The notes beneath the pieces are model-generated. The model ran no database searches. It was not told the DNA's origin and was given only the letters and a program-made list of their open reading frames with translations. Source: Nostoc indistinguendum CM1-VF10 (lineage in GTDB: Bacteria; Cyanobacteriota; Cyanobacteriia; Cyanobacteriales; Nostocaceae). Taken from it: a DNA stretch of 64,000 bases. Each line of letters starts with the position of its first letter. Position 1 is the first letter of the stretch. The DNA lies in assembly GCA_019359215.1 (NCBI GenBank), contig JAHHHS010000001.1:62001-126000 (forward strand). The letters are read 5' to 3'. The translations under genes and the position numbers were made by a program. Positions 1 to 8,387 of this stretch are shown piece after piece.

Positions 1-277
1 CTCGCAATTGGATAGCTTCTGGAATTGTAGCGACTCCCAGCCAACTTGCTCCCGATTCAATCGCAGTTTGAGCGACTGTTACCGCTCCATGTCCATACGC
101 ATCAGCTTTTACTACTGCCATCAACTGGGTACGCGGCGATAAAAACTGCACTAATTGTTGTATATTATACGACAACGCCCCTAAGTCAATTTCTACCCAA
201 GCTCGTTGCGAAAACCACGCGTAGGTGTCGCACTGCTCATTAGGAACTACACCAGAGATTTTTTTGCGACTTAACAT
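1..277 (-). CDS. alr: Alanine racemase, N-terminal part (runs off the left edge)
   Basis: Reading the minus strand from the ATG at 275-277 gives 92 codons without a stop to the window edge. The protein carries the alanine racemase signature VVKADAYGHGA near residue 55, whose lysine forms the Schiff base with pyridoxal phosphate, preceded by the usual WVEIDLGAL strand. The enzyme converts L-alanine to D-alanine for peptidoglycan in the cytoplasm. About 25 residues precede the conserved domain, a modest extension. The C-terminal three quarters, including the catalytic tyrosine, lie outside the window. The gene is divergent from the HNH nuclease gene; the spacer between them (278-746) shows no gene. 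Confidence 0.9.
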   Translation of the reverse strand, partial: MLSRKKISGVVPNEQCDTYAWFSQRAWVEIDLGALSYNIQQLVQFLSPRTQLMAVVKADAYGHGAVTVAQTAIESGASWLGVATIPEAIQLR

Positions 278-746
278 TTGTACTGACTCCTATCCCACCA
301 CGGCTAAACTTCCAATTTATCCATCTATACACGCTGCTAAAAGCGAGATCAGATTAAATAGGAAGTTTAACCTTCATATTGGAATTGATACAAGATATTA
401 TGGTAGTAAAGTAAAAGTTAAGATTTATGAGTTTAGGATTTATATAAAAACTCTCTGAAACTCTTATTTTTACCTTTAAGTGCGGGACGCTGTGCGAATG
501 TATCCTTTGTTTTGTTTGCCCTTCATTGTCGCAAGTGGTATGAGAAAACTACCGCAGCGACTGGCTCAACTTTTGGCTGCATCCTTTGCATCAACCACGT
601 ATTTTTTTACTTTAAGTTAAAAATTTTACTTGCAAACTCTTAACTTAATTGCTGAATTCTTCCGAAAGTATAATTTATTCTCACTTCCCTAGCAGGGTGT
701 ATTTGTGTTAACATTTATGTAAAGCTATTACCCTGAGCGCAGATAC
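278..746. other. Intergenic spacer between alr and the HNH gene
   Basis: An AT-rich divergent spacer of about 470 bp. I see no coding frame with convincing composition, no tRNA and no clear hairpin terminator. It should hold the promoters of both flanking genes, but no box is clear enough to name. Confidence 0.5.
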
Positions 747-1244
747 ATGGGGAAGGTTTTAGTCTTAAACGCATCTTACGAACCTCTCAATATAACGAGT
801 TGGCGTCGTGCTGTAGTTCTGTTAATCAAAGGCAAAGCAGAACGCGTAGAACACAACGGTAAATTTTTGTACTCGGATTTTCCGTTGCCGACTGTAATCC
901 GGTTGCGTCATTACGTGCGTGTTCCTTATAAAGAAATTCCTCTGACTCGCCGAAATATACTGCACCGTGATGGTCATGCCTGTCAATACTGTGGTTACAC
1001 GGGGGATGAGTTGACTCTAGACCATGTAATACCGCGATCGCGCGGCGGTGGCGATACTTGGGAGAACATTGTAACTGCTTGTGTCCGTTGCAATGTTAAA
1101 AAAGGCAGTCGTAATCCCCACGAAGCTCATATGCCTTTGCGTCATCCCCCCCGCCAACCTTATAGCAGCCTCTATTTCGAGGTCAGCAAACATCTTAAGA
1201 GTGGACTGCACACAGAGTGGCAAAAGTACGTTATAGGTCTTTGA
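747..1244 (+). CDS. HNH endonuclease family protein
   Basis: A 165-residue protein with a compact HNH nuclease fold. Two CxxC pairs (C79/C82 and C112/C115) would bind structural zinc, DH at 92-93 supplies the first HNH histidine, and N107 is the central asparagine. The N-terminal 70 residues (starting MGKVLVLNAS, with NITSWRRAV following) are the extension seen on the widespread single-copy cyanobacterial HNH proteins. The protein stands alone, with no methylase or intron next to it, so a housekeeping or repair role is more likely than restriction or homing. That role is inference; the nuclease fold is clear from the motifs. Confidence 0.85.
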   Translation: MGKVLVLNASYEPLNITSWRRAVVLLIKGKAERVEHNGKFLYSDFPLPTVIRLRHYVRVPYKEIPLTRRNILHRDGHACQYCGYTGDELTLDHVIPRSRGGGDTWENIVTACVRCNVKKGSRNPHEAHMPLRHPPRQPYSSLYFEVSKHLKSGLHTEWQKYVIGL

Positions 1245-1876
1245 GCAATTGGTGGCTATATAACCTGCAACGAACGTGATCGCGTCTCGTAGACACCTGC
1301 AATGCGTCAACACTCAAGCCTCTACATTTGTGTATGGGGCTTCCTCTTTACTCCCTGTCTTTTTCCAAGGAGAGACGTTAAAAGCGATCTGCCTTCTTGC
1401 ACTGGATTTTGCTCTCAATTATCAGAATTTTAAAAAAGGATACGAAACACGTATTGTTCATTAAAAATTATTGTTAATTGCTCAACAGTTAGATTGATGA
1501 GAGTATTGAGCATAAGACTATTTTAAATATCAAGGACTATCCCGAAAGTATAAAATAGAAAGTATATCCTAAGTCAGATTAAAATCCTGCTAATTCAATC
1601 TATAGAAGACAAAAAAAGCTCCTCAAACAGATTTATGCTCTCAGATACAGCTCTATATACTAAACTTCCTTGTTTGTAGCACCTATATGCTTTTTAGTAG
1701 AATTTAGTTGATTGTTGACCATTGTTAAGCATTGCTGTTACTAGCAAAAAGTATACTTAGATGTAGAGTGCAATGTCTTGATATTTTTGCGAAGATCATA
1801 ATCTGGCTAAATTCAGGGAATTGCTGCTCGTGGTATTTCTGAATTAAAGGAGCCTCACACTTTAAAAAAGTTCCCT
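1245..1876. other. Intergenic spacer, no gene seen
   Basis: About 630 bp of AT-rich sequence between two plus-strand genes. The short frames here have no recognisable protein. The last 60 bases hold a plausible ribosome binding stretch (AAAGGAG near 1847-1853), some distance upstream of the DHH gene start. Confidence 0.5.
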
Positions 1877-3160
1877 ATGTACTTGAATTCTCCCGCTAGT
1901 CAGTTTGAGAGTTTGTCATTGACCACAGAACCAAAACCAGAGGAACCTGAAATAGAGAAAGTGCCAGTAGAAGTTGCATTTAAAAGTCCGTCATTACCGC
2001 CATCCGTAGGTGAAGGAGCTATATATCTCAGCCAGCGTGGTAATTCTCCGGCACAACAAAAGTCAGAAGAACTGCAAAAAACCCTTCTGGCACACCGACA
2101 CGATCGCCAACTGGTAATTCTGCAAGATTTTCCTGACCCTGATGCTCTTTCTTGTGCCTGGGCTTATCAGTTAATTGCCCAGCAATATGATATCAAATGT
2201 GAAATCATTTATGCTGGCGCATTAAGCCATCAAGAAAATATTGCCTTGGTGAGGCTGACCAATTTACCTATCCAACGCTGGACACTGCAAACCTTGAAAA
2301 CCAAAGATTTGTCATCTTATCAAGGTTTTGTGTTAATTGATAACCAGGGAACCACTTCACAGCTACTGTCAGCAGTGCAGCAGTCTGGAATTCCCCTAAT
2401 AGCCCTCATCGACCATCACAGTATCCAAGGTGATCTCCAATCAGAGTTTGAGGATATTCGTCCCCATGTAAGAGCGACGGCAACCATTTTTACCCAGTAT
2501 CTCCAAACTGGATTACTGGCATTAGATAGCAGTATAAATCAACACGTTAAATGTGCTACTGCCTTAATGCACGGCTTGCGATCGGATACAAATCGGCTCA
2601 TGCAAGCGCAAGAAGAAGACTTTATGGCAGCAGCGTATTTAAGCCGATTTTATGACGCTCAACTGCTAAACGCCATTTTACAGGCGAACCGTTCCAAGCG
2701 GGTAATGGATGTGATCGAGCGATCGCTAAAAAATCGCATCGTCCAAAATAACTTTTCCATCGCTGGTGTTGGTTACTTACGGTACGAAGACCGTGACGCC
2801 ATCCCCCAAGCGGCTGATTTTCTCGTCACCGAAGAAAACGTTCACACCGCCGTAGTTTACGGTATTGTTCACGATGAAGACGAAGAACTAGAAATAGTCA
2901 TCGGTTCCCTGAGAACCACCAAACTCACCCTTGACCCCGATGAATTCATCAAAGAAGCCTTTGGGCAAGATAGCGCAGGGCGGTTTTTTGGCGGTGGAAG
3001 GACAAGCGCAGGCGGCTTTGAAATCCCGATGGGTTTCTTATCTGGCAGCAACGAAAATTCTGCATACGCAAAAATGAAATGGGAAGTATTCGACGCTCAA
3101 ATTAAGCAAAAACTGCTGAGGTTAGTTAATCCCAGAGACAACCCAATTCAGTCGGAGTAG
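1877..3160 (+). CDS. DHH family phosphoesterase (NrnA/RecJ-like superfamily)
   Basis: A 427-residue protein. Residues 1-70 are a low-complexity, acidic/proline-rich leader. Residues 78-250 form the DHH domain with DPDA (87-90), a conserved aspartate in LIDN (about 153-156) and the DHH triplet at 179-181, which together bind two Mn ions. The C-terminal DHHA1 domain carries RFFGGGRTSAGGFEIP, the glycine-rich substrate loop. Relatives degrade nanoRNA, 3'-phosphoadenosine 5'-phosphate or cyclic di-nucleotides; the sequence alone does not say which substrate applies. The fold call is firm and the substrate open. The leader makes the true start uncertain, although ATG at 1877 is the first in frame. 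Confidence 0.85.
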   Translation: MYLNSPASQFESLSLTTEPKPEEPEIEKVPVEVAFKSPSLPPSVGEGAIYLSQRGNSPAQQKSEELQKTLLAHRHDRQLVILQDFPDPDALSCAWAYQLIAQQYDIKCEIIYAGALSHQENIALVRLTNLPIQRWTLQTLKTKDLSSYQGFVLIDNQGTTSQLLSAVQQSGIPLIALIDHHSIQGDLQSEFEDIRPHVRATATIFTQYLQTGLLALDSSINQHVKCATALMHGLRSDTNRLMQAQEEDFMAAAYLSRFYDAQLLNAILQANRSKRVMDVIERSLKNRIVQNNFSIAGVGYLRYEDRDAIPQAADFLVTEENVHTAVVYGIVHDEDEELEIVIGSLRTTKLTLDPDEFIKEAFGQDSAGRFFGGGRTSAGGFEIPMGFLSGSNENSAYAKMKWEVFDAQIKQKLLRLVNPRDNPIQSE

Positions 3161-3297
3161 AAAGAACTTAAGGAGACGCGGAGAACTTTTAACTAATGCA
3201 GCGTCAAAGTGTTTGTTCAGATAGCATCCCTTCCCGATTTTTGATAAAAGTCGGGAATTTAGATTTTATGACGAATGCTGAACTAAATCAAAGTTAA

Positions 3298-3561
3298 CTT
3301 GCGCCTACCTATTTATTTGTCAAGAAGGAGCGCCATGAAGTCTATAAAAGTGAGCGACTGAATATAGATGAATTATTGCAAGAAAGTCCTAGCTTGCAGC
3401 GTTTTTTCAATGATGCCGAGTGGATTAATACTACTTATCAGCGATCGCGGCGAGAGGCAATGGTGGAAATGAGTTTATCAGAAGATAACTTTGCGATCGC
3501 TTGTCCCTTTGCTGTCGATGAGATTTTAGACTTAGACTTTTATCCTAACACTGACGAATAA
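3298..3561 (+). pseudogene. Remnant of a DUF29 family protein (C-terminal part)
   Basis: An open stretch without a normal start codon that ends in the layout typical of DUF29 proteins: a helix with ESPSLQRFF, then R-rich and acidic helices, then CPFAVDEILDLDFYP before the stop. DUF29 proteins are about 140-150 residues and are common and expendable in cyanobacteria; only about 85 residues remain here. An in-frame stop at 3295-3297 closes the frame upstream and the N-terminal half is missing. I read it as a decayed copy. No function is established for the family. It sits at the left edge of an accessory pocket rich in toxin-antitoxin-like genes. Confidence 0.55.
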
Positions 3562-3666
3562 CCATGTAAAATTTTTGTATAAGTGTAGACATGCTCAATA
3601 TGATGAGTAATTATCTGTGAAAATTGCTGTAACTTTGTTAACTAATTATAAAGATATGCACTTGGG

Positions 3667-4077
3667 ATGCGAATAATACCTTTTGAATTTCTCATTCCCA
3701 GACGGCCTGTTTCGTTACAGACAAAGAAAAGAGAAAATCTTCAGGCATGGAAGACTTTTGTCCGCGTTGAAGCCCAAAAGGTTTGGAAAGATAACAGTCC
3801 CATTAAAGACGGCGATTTACAACTGACACTAGTTTATCTTTGTGATGAGTTTCCGGCTGATATTGATAACATTATCAAGCCAATTCAGGATGCACTTGTA
3901 GACTTAGTTTTTGAAGATGATAGTTTAGTATCAGATGTAGATAGTCATCGTCGATTTATGTCTGATCCGATTGATATTATAAGTCTACCTTTTTTATTAC
4001 AGCGTGCTGTCATCACAGGTAAAGAGTGTGTTTATGTAAAAGTGAGTGAATCTCAACCACTGGAAAAATACTTATGA
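3667..4077 (+). CDS. RusA-like Holliday junction resolvase
   Basis: A 136-residue protein, close to the 120-140 usual for RusA. The catalytic pattern is present: D65-x-D67-N68 followed by K71 (in DIDNIIKPI), D75, and an acidic cluster at E83-D84-D85, matching the metal-binding aspartates and lysine of E. coli RusA. RusA cuts four-way DNA junctions as a dimer and is usually carried by prophages. Its stop codon overlaps the next start (ATGA at 4074-4077), so it is translationally coupled to the nuclease/HEPN protein. No other phage genes are nearby. This points to a recruited resolvase in a small operon rather than a prophage, which is inference. Confidence 0.8.
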   Translation: MRIIPFEFLIPRRPVSLQTKKRENLQAWKTFVRVEAQKVWKDNSPIKDGDLQLTLVYLCDEFPADIDNIIKPIQDALVDLVFEDDSLVSDVDSHRRFMSDPIDIISLPFLLQRAVITGKECVYVKVSESQPLEKYL

Positions 4078-5204
4078 TTAACAATACTAAAATTCTCTAC
4101 GATCAAAAGGTAAAATCTCTGGCAGAGAAGTACGAAAGTCAAGGATTTCGTGTTTTATTGAAACCCAAAACAGATAAATTACCATTCGATTTGGGGAACT
4201 ACCAACCAGATATAATTGCTATTAGAGAGGGATCAAGTTTGGTAATTGAAGTAAAAACCAACCTCAGCCGAGTGTCAGTTGATCGTTTACAGGCTTTAGC
4301 AGAAGAAGTGAGTAAACATCAAGGCTGGCGTTTTTTATTGGTCACGCTTGAAGACATAGAAGCCAAGTCATTACCTGGAACATCCGAACAACTTTCTTCA
4401 TGGCAAGATTTAGCTGATCGTTTTCACGAAGCTCATAGGCTGATTGAGAATGATGAAATTGAACAAGCCTTTAAAGCAGCCTTTCTTTTGCTATGGAGTA
4501 CTTTTGAGGGGGCGTTAAGGAAGCGAGCAGTTGATGTGTCAATTCCTATTGAACGTTTTCCAGTTATAGGATTACTAAGACATCTGTACTCTTTGGGAGA
4601 GTTATCAATCTCTCAATTTGACCTTGCTCAAGCTTGTTTTGAAGTTCGTAATCGTCTTGCTCACGGATATATTGAAAACCTAACGTTGCCAGTTGTACAT
4701 AATTTTGACAATTTGGTTCGTGAATTGTTAGCGGAATGGAAAGTCAAATTCGATATTAGTCAACTTTCATCAGAGAATCTAGCTGCTTTTCGTGCATGGT
4801 TTGCCGAATTCGATGCAGCAGACTGGGATAAACGACAAGAATTAAGGCAAAATTTAATCAATAAAAGGCTTCTTTTAGCAATAGAAAATGAGATACTAAA
4901 GAAAGAATTAAACGTAAACGACGAACAGCTTATAAATGTCGAATGCGATGTTAGTCAACTTTCATCAGAGGATCTCGCTGCATTTCGTTCCTGGTTTGCA
5001 GAATTCGATGCAGCAGCCAGGGATAAACAGATTGAAAAAGATGTGGCTCAACAAGAAACCCTATCGTCTATTACTGACAGTCCGGCCTTAAAACCTTTAA
5101 CCGACCTTGACTCCTGGACTCAGAGTTTAATAGGTGTAATCCAGCTAGAAGAAGAAAATCCGACAGAAAATTATGTGGATTATTTAGAGGAGAAATACGG
5201 TTGA
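4074..5204 (+). CDS. Composite PD-(D/E)XK nuclease - HEPN protein with antitoxin-like tail repeats
   Basis: A 376-residue multi-domain protein. Residues 1-100 look like a PD-(D/E)XK nuclease: PD at 45-46 and E59-x-K61 in VIEVKT on the following strand. Residues 115-225 form a helical domain with RNRLAH at 192-197, the Rx4H motif of HEPN RNases. Two copies of a roughly 24-residue motif (LSSE-LAAFR-WFAEFDAA) lie at about 228-251 and 293-316; the same motif is familiar from small cyanobacterial and proteobacterial antitoxins. The last 30 residues (SLIGVIQ, then VDYLEEKYG) resemble the C-terminus of VapB antitoxins. The gene overlaps RusA upstream and the PIN toxin downstream. The likely role is nuclease-based defence or self-regulated toxicity. 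Domains are seen; function is inferred. Confidence 0.7.
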   Translation: MINNTKILYDQKVKSLAEKYESQGFRVLLKPKTDKLPFDLGNYQPDIIAIREGSSLVIEVKTNLSRVSVDRLQALAEEVSKHQGWRFLLVTLEDIEAKSLPGTSEQLSSWQDLADRFHEAHRLIENDEIEQAFKAAFLLLWSTFEGALRKRAVDVSIPIERFPVIGLLRHLYSLGELSISQFDLAQACFEVRNRLAHGYIENLTLPVVHNFDNLVRELLAEWKVKFDISQLSSENLAAFRAWFAEFDAADWDKRQELRQNLINKRLLLAIENEILKKELNVNDEQLINVECDVSQLSSEDLAAFRSWFAEFDAAARDKQIEKDVAQQETLSSITDSPALKPLTDLDSWTQSLIGVIQLEEENPTENYVDYLEEKYG

Positions 5205-5617
5205 AACGGGTGTTGTTCGACAGCGATGTGTTGCTCGATATTTTGGCACAGCGTCAACCATTTATCGTAGCTTCTGCACGAGCATTAAATACAGTAATGC
5301 AGAATCAAGTACAAGGTTATGTTTCAGGTCATGCAGTAACCAATATTTTCTATATTCTGCGTCGTCAAGTTGGTAATGAAGTAGCGCGTGAACTATTAGC
5401 AAAGTTATTGCAGCACCTTCAAGTTGCCAGCGTAACAGATGAAGTTATTCGGCAAGCTTTGAATAGCCCAATTAAGGATTTTGAGGATGCGGTAACGAGT
5501 GCTGCGGCGCTTACGGCAGGTTTAGAAATAATTGTGACGCGAAACACACCCGATTTTGTGGCTTCTTTAGTTCCGGCAATGCTGCCAGATGAGTTTTTGA
5601 CAAGGCTATCTGAGTGA
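5201..5617 (+). CDS. PIN domain RNase, VapC-type toxin
   Basis: A 138-residue PIN protein. The acidic metal-binding residues are recognisable: D7 and D9 in the first strand (LFDSDVLLD), an acidic group around D93-D96 (KDFEDAV) and D118 near TRNTPDF. PIN toxins cut tRNA or rRNA. The start is a TTG overlapping the stop of the preceding gene, with AGAGGAG about 10 bases upstream, so the two are translationally coupled. Normally a small VapB antitoxin gene sits in that position. Here the antitoxin-like C-terminus belongs to a large nuclease/HEPN protein, which would make that tail the cognate neutraliser (inference). Confidence 0.8.
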   Translation: MKRVLFDSDVLLDILAQRQPFIVASARALNTVMQNQVQGYVSGHAVTNIFYILRRQVGNEVARELLAKLLQHLQVASVTDEVIRQALNSPIKDFEDAVTSAAALTAGLEIIVTRNTPDFVASLVPAMLPDEFLTRLSE

Positions 5618-5674
5618 ATAGCTAAGACATAGCGTTAAAATCCGTATCAGTTCTGCTTTTTGAGAGATATAGGA

Positions 5675-5921
5675 ATGACACAGCAAGAATTGTTAAATGA
5701 GTTTTTATACCCTTCCTGCGGAAGCACAGCATCAAGTAATCGACTTTATTGCTTTTTTGCGACAAAAATATGCAGTAATTGAACCTGCATCTGAGCTACC
5801 TGACATTGACTTGATAAATGATAGCTTTATTGGGATGTGGAGCGATCGCCAAGATTTAGCTGATAGCACTACTTGGGTGCGCGGTGTTCGAGAAAATGAG
5901 TGGTCAAAGTCATATCACTAA
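5675..5921 (+). pseudogene. Antitoxin of the DUF2281/VapB type, frameshifted
   Basis: The ATG at 5675 opens MTQQELLNEF, the usual start of these antitoxins. The matching continuation (YTLPAEAQHQVIDFIAF and, at the end, STTWVRGVRENEW) is in the next frame. The break falls in a T5 run at about 5702-5706; with four Ts the whole 81-residue protein reads through. Full-length relatives are 70-90 residues and precede a PIN or RelE-type toxin. None follows here: the next 260 bases are non-coding. It is therefore an orphan antitoxin remnant, or intact if the homopolymer is a sequencing error. The downstream part alone could be translated from 5697 but would lack the N-terminus. Confidence 0.6.
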
Positions 5922-6184
5922 CTCAACCATCAGTCTTATTGCAGCTACAGCAATAGTGTGGAATTACCCGTTTATCACAAAAAACCAACGGGATTACAGA
6001 TTTATTCAAGGTTTAAACCTGTTGCCATATCCGTAACTAGAACACCTAACGCTGCGTTGCACCGGACAGATCGCATATCAATGAATACGTAATAATGATT
6101 AAGATTAGGATAGGTTAATTCACACCAAACGTAAATCCTAACTAAGCACGGGCTACACCCCGCTATGCTAACAGAACTCAAAGT

Positions 6185-6679
6185 ATGGAACTATATTTAA
6201 TTCGTCATGGCATCGCCGAAGATAAAGGATTAGGTATCAAGGATGAAGAGCGCAGCCTTACTAAAGAAGGAAGGCAAAAAACTGAGAAAGTCGCTCAGAA
6301 ACTTGTTAAATTGGGATTAAACTTTGATTTGATTCTCACCAGCCCCTTAGTGCGGGCCCGCCAAACGGCTGAAATCCTTATAGCAGAAAAACTAAGCTCC
6401 AAATTAGAGGAATCTAGCCACCTCGCCCACGATGGTCAAATTTCTAGTTGGCTAAAAGACTGGTTAGAGCCAAGAAATTATTCCCAAAATACCGAACTGG
6501 CACTGGTTGGACACGAACCTGATTTAACTAATTGGGCAGAAATTCTCCTATGGGGAGAAGTCAAAGGAAGCTTAGTCTTGAAAAAAGCAGGTATGATTGG
6601 GATAAAACTACCAGAAACAGGTTCTCCTCTGGGTCGGAGTCAAATGTTTTGGTTGACACCACCCAAGTACCTGCTATAA
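6185..6679 (+). CDS. sixA: Phosphohistidine phosphatase SixA
   Basis: A 164-residue protein of the histidine phosphatase superfamily. It starts with MELYLIRHGIAED, where H8 in RHG is the phospho-acceptor; a second conserved histidine sits in LALVGHEPDL. The short length and the LTSPLVRARQTAEIL segment are typical of SixA, which removes phosphate from histidine of HPt or phosphotransferase domains. It is followed about 100 bases later by citrate synthase on the same strand, with no overlap that would force an operon. The substrate in this organism is not shown by the sequence. Confidence 0.85.
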   Translation: MELYLIRHGIAEDKGLGIKDEERSLTKEGRQKTEKVAQKLVKLGLNFDLILTSPLVRARQTAEILIAEKLSSKLEESSHLAHDGQISSWLKDWLEPRNYSQNTELALVGHEPDLTNWAEILLWGEVKGSLVLKKAGMIGIKLPETGSPLGRSQMFWLTPPKYLL

Positions 6680-6786
6680 CAGTTTTTCAACATTTCCAAT
6701 TGTTGTTAAAAGGGCTACTGTTATAGCGACAATAATTTCTGGTAAGTTAGCTTGATCAGATATTTCACAAAGCGAATGGTGGTGCC

Positions 6787-7923
6787 ATGATGGTGTGCGA
6801 ATACAAGCCTGGTTTAGAAGGCATTCCCGCCGCCCAGTCAAGTATCAGCTATGTTGATGGGCAAAAGGGAATACTAGAATATCGTGGCATCCGGATTGAG
6901 GAACTAGCAGAGAAAAGTACATTCCTAGAAACTGCTTATCTCTTAATCTGGGGCGAACTGCCAAGCAAGGAAGAACTGGAAGGATTTGAGCATGAAGTTC
7001 GTTACCACAGGCGGATAAAATACCGCATTCGGGACATGATGAAATGCTTTCCAGAAAGTGGTCATCCAATGGATGCGCTGCAAGCCTCTGCTGCTGCTTT
7101 AGGCTTGTTTTATTCGCTCCGGGATTTACATAATCCTGCCTACATTCGAGATTCGGTGGTACGCCTGATAGCAACTATTCCTACAATGGTAGCTGCGTTC
7201 CAACTGATGCGAAAAGGCAATGACCCGGTACGTCCCCGTGATGACTTGGACTATTCTGCCAACTTTCTATATATGCTCAATGAGCAAGAACCCGATCCTC
7301 TGATGGCGCGGATTTTTGATATCTGCTTGATACTTCAAGTCGAGCATACAATGAATGCTTCCACCTTTAGTGCCAGGGTGACAGCTTCCACCTTAACTGA
7401 TCCTTATGCTGTGGTTGCTAGTGCCGTGGGAACCTTAGGTGGGCCCCTGCATGGTGGAGCCAATGAAGAAGTAATTCAGATGTTGGAAAAAATTGGCTCC
7501 GTGGAAAATGTCCGTCCCTACATAGAGCATTGTCTGCAAACTAAATCTAAGATTATGGGCTTTGGACATCGTGTGTATAAAGTAAAAGACCCACGAGCCA
7601 TAATTTTACAAGGACTAGCAGAGCAACTGTTTGAGAAGTTTGGGCATGACAACTTCTATGACATTGCTCAAGAAATGGAACAAGTGGTAGGGGAAAAACT
7701 AGGTAGCAAAGGAATTTATCCAAATATTGACTTTTACTCAGGTTTGGTGTATAGGAAGATGGGAATTCCCACAGACTTGTTTACACCAATATTTGCGATC
7801 GCTCGTGTTGCTGGTTGGCTAGCCCACTGGAAAGAACAACTAGCAGAAAACCGGATTTTCCGTCCTACCCAGGTTTATAATGGTCGACACGAGGTTACTT
7901 ATACCCCCATTGAGCAACGTTAA
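6787..7923 (+). CDS. gltA: Citrate synthase
   Basis: A 378-residue type-I short citrate synthase of the cyanobacterial/Gram-positive kind. It opens with EYKPGLEGIPAAQSSIS. The active-site histidines lie in GGPLHGGANEEV and GFGHRVYK, with the catalytic aspartate in the IDFYSG region. It condenses acetyl-CoA and oxaloacetate in the cytoplasm, feeding 2-oxoglutarate synthesis for nitrogen assimilation. Two adjacent ATG codons (6787 and 6790) could serve as start, with GGTGGTG just upstream. The gene looks intact and monocistronic. Confidence 0.93.
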   Translation: MMVCEYKPGLEGIPAAQSSISYVDGQKGILEYRGIRIEELAEKSTFLETAYLLIWGELPSKEELEGFEHEVRYHRRIKYRIRDMMKCFPESGHPMDALQASAAALGLFYSLRDLHNPAYIRDSVVRLIATIPTMVAAFQLMRKGNDPVRPRDDLDYSANFLYMLNEQEPDPLMARIFDICLILQVEHTMNASTFSARVTASTLTDPYAVVASAVGTLGGPLHGGANEEVIQMLEKIGSVENVRPYIEHCLQTKSKIMGFGHRVYKVKDPRAIILQGLAEQLFEKFGHDNFYDIAQEMEQVVGEKLGSKGIYPNIDFYSGLVYRKMGIPTDLFTPIFAIARVAGWLAHWKEQLAENRIFRPTQVYNGRHEVTYTPIEQR

Positions 7924-8387
7924 CTGACAGTCAAGCAATTTTGGATTTTAGATTTCAGATTTTGGCTTCATTTCTTAGTTCAAACGAAATGCTTGTACCA
8001 AAAAATCTCAAATCGGCAGTCTAAAATTATTAAGTCATGTTAAACCCCATTTTTGGGGAAGCAGAAAATTTCACAAAGTAGACAACCGTTGCCAAAAGGG
8101 AAGCGGAGGATTTGTGTTGCCATGCTGGGGGACAAGGAGGACAAAGTAAAATTTTCTCCCTTGTCTTCCCCTGCTCCCTTGCTCTTCATTAATGCCAACC
8201 ATAAGTAGAAGTTCTCATTTCGCTTCAGGGTGCTCAAACCATCCAACGATATACTAGGCATGGGAATTAGCAACAAATCTTCAATCAAGCGTCATCTGGG
8301 CAAAAATTAAAAATGGGTGAATTTACAGGTATTAATTTAACTAATAGTTGTAACTCACCATGACTCGATGTCTTAAAGAGTGGAAAC
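7924..8387. other. Intergenic spacer upstream of ndhA
   Basis: About 460 bp without a credible gene. A minus-strand frame at 8040-8288 is present but has no recognisable protein features. Simple AC/CT-rich stretches (around 8130-8180) resemble the low-complexity spacer sequence found elsewhere in this window. The promoter of the ndh operon is expected in the last 100 bases. Confidence 0.4.

Noticed and set aside
3667..5921. Interpretation of the accessory pocket as a prophage
   Set aside because: RusA is the only phage-type gene; there is no integrase, terminase, capsid or att-like repeat around it.
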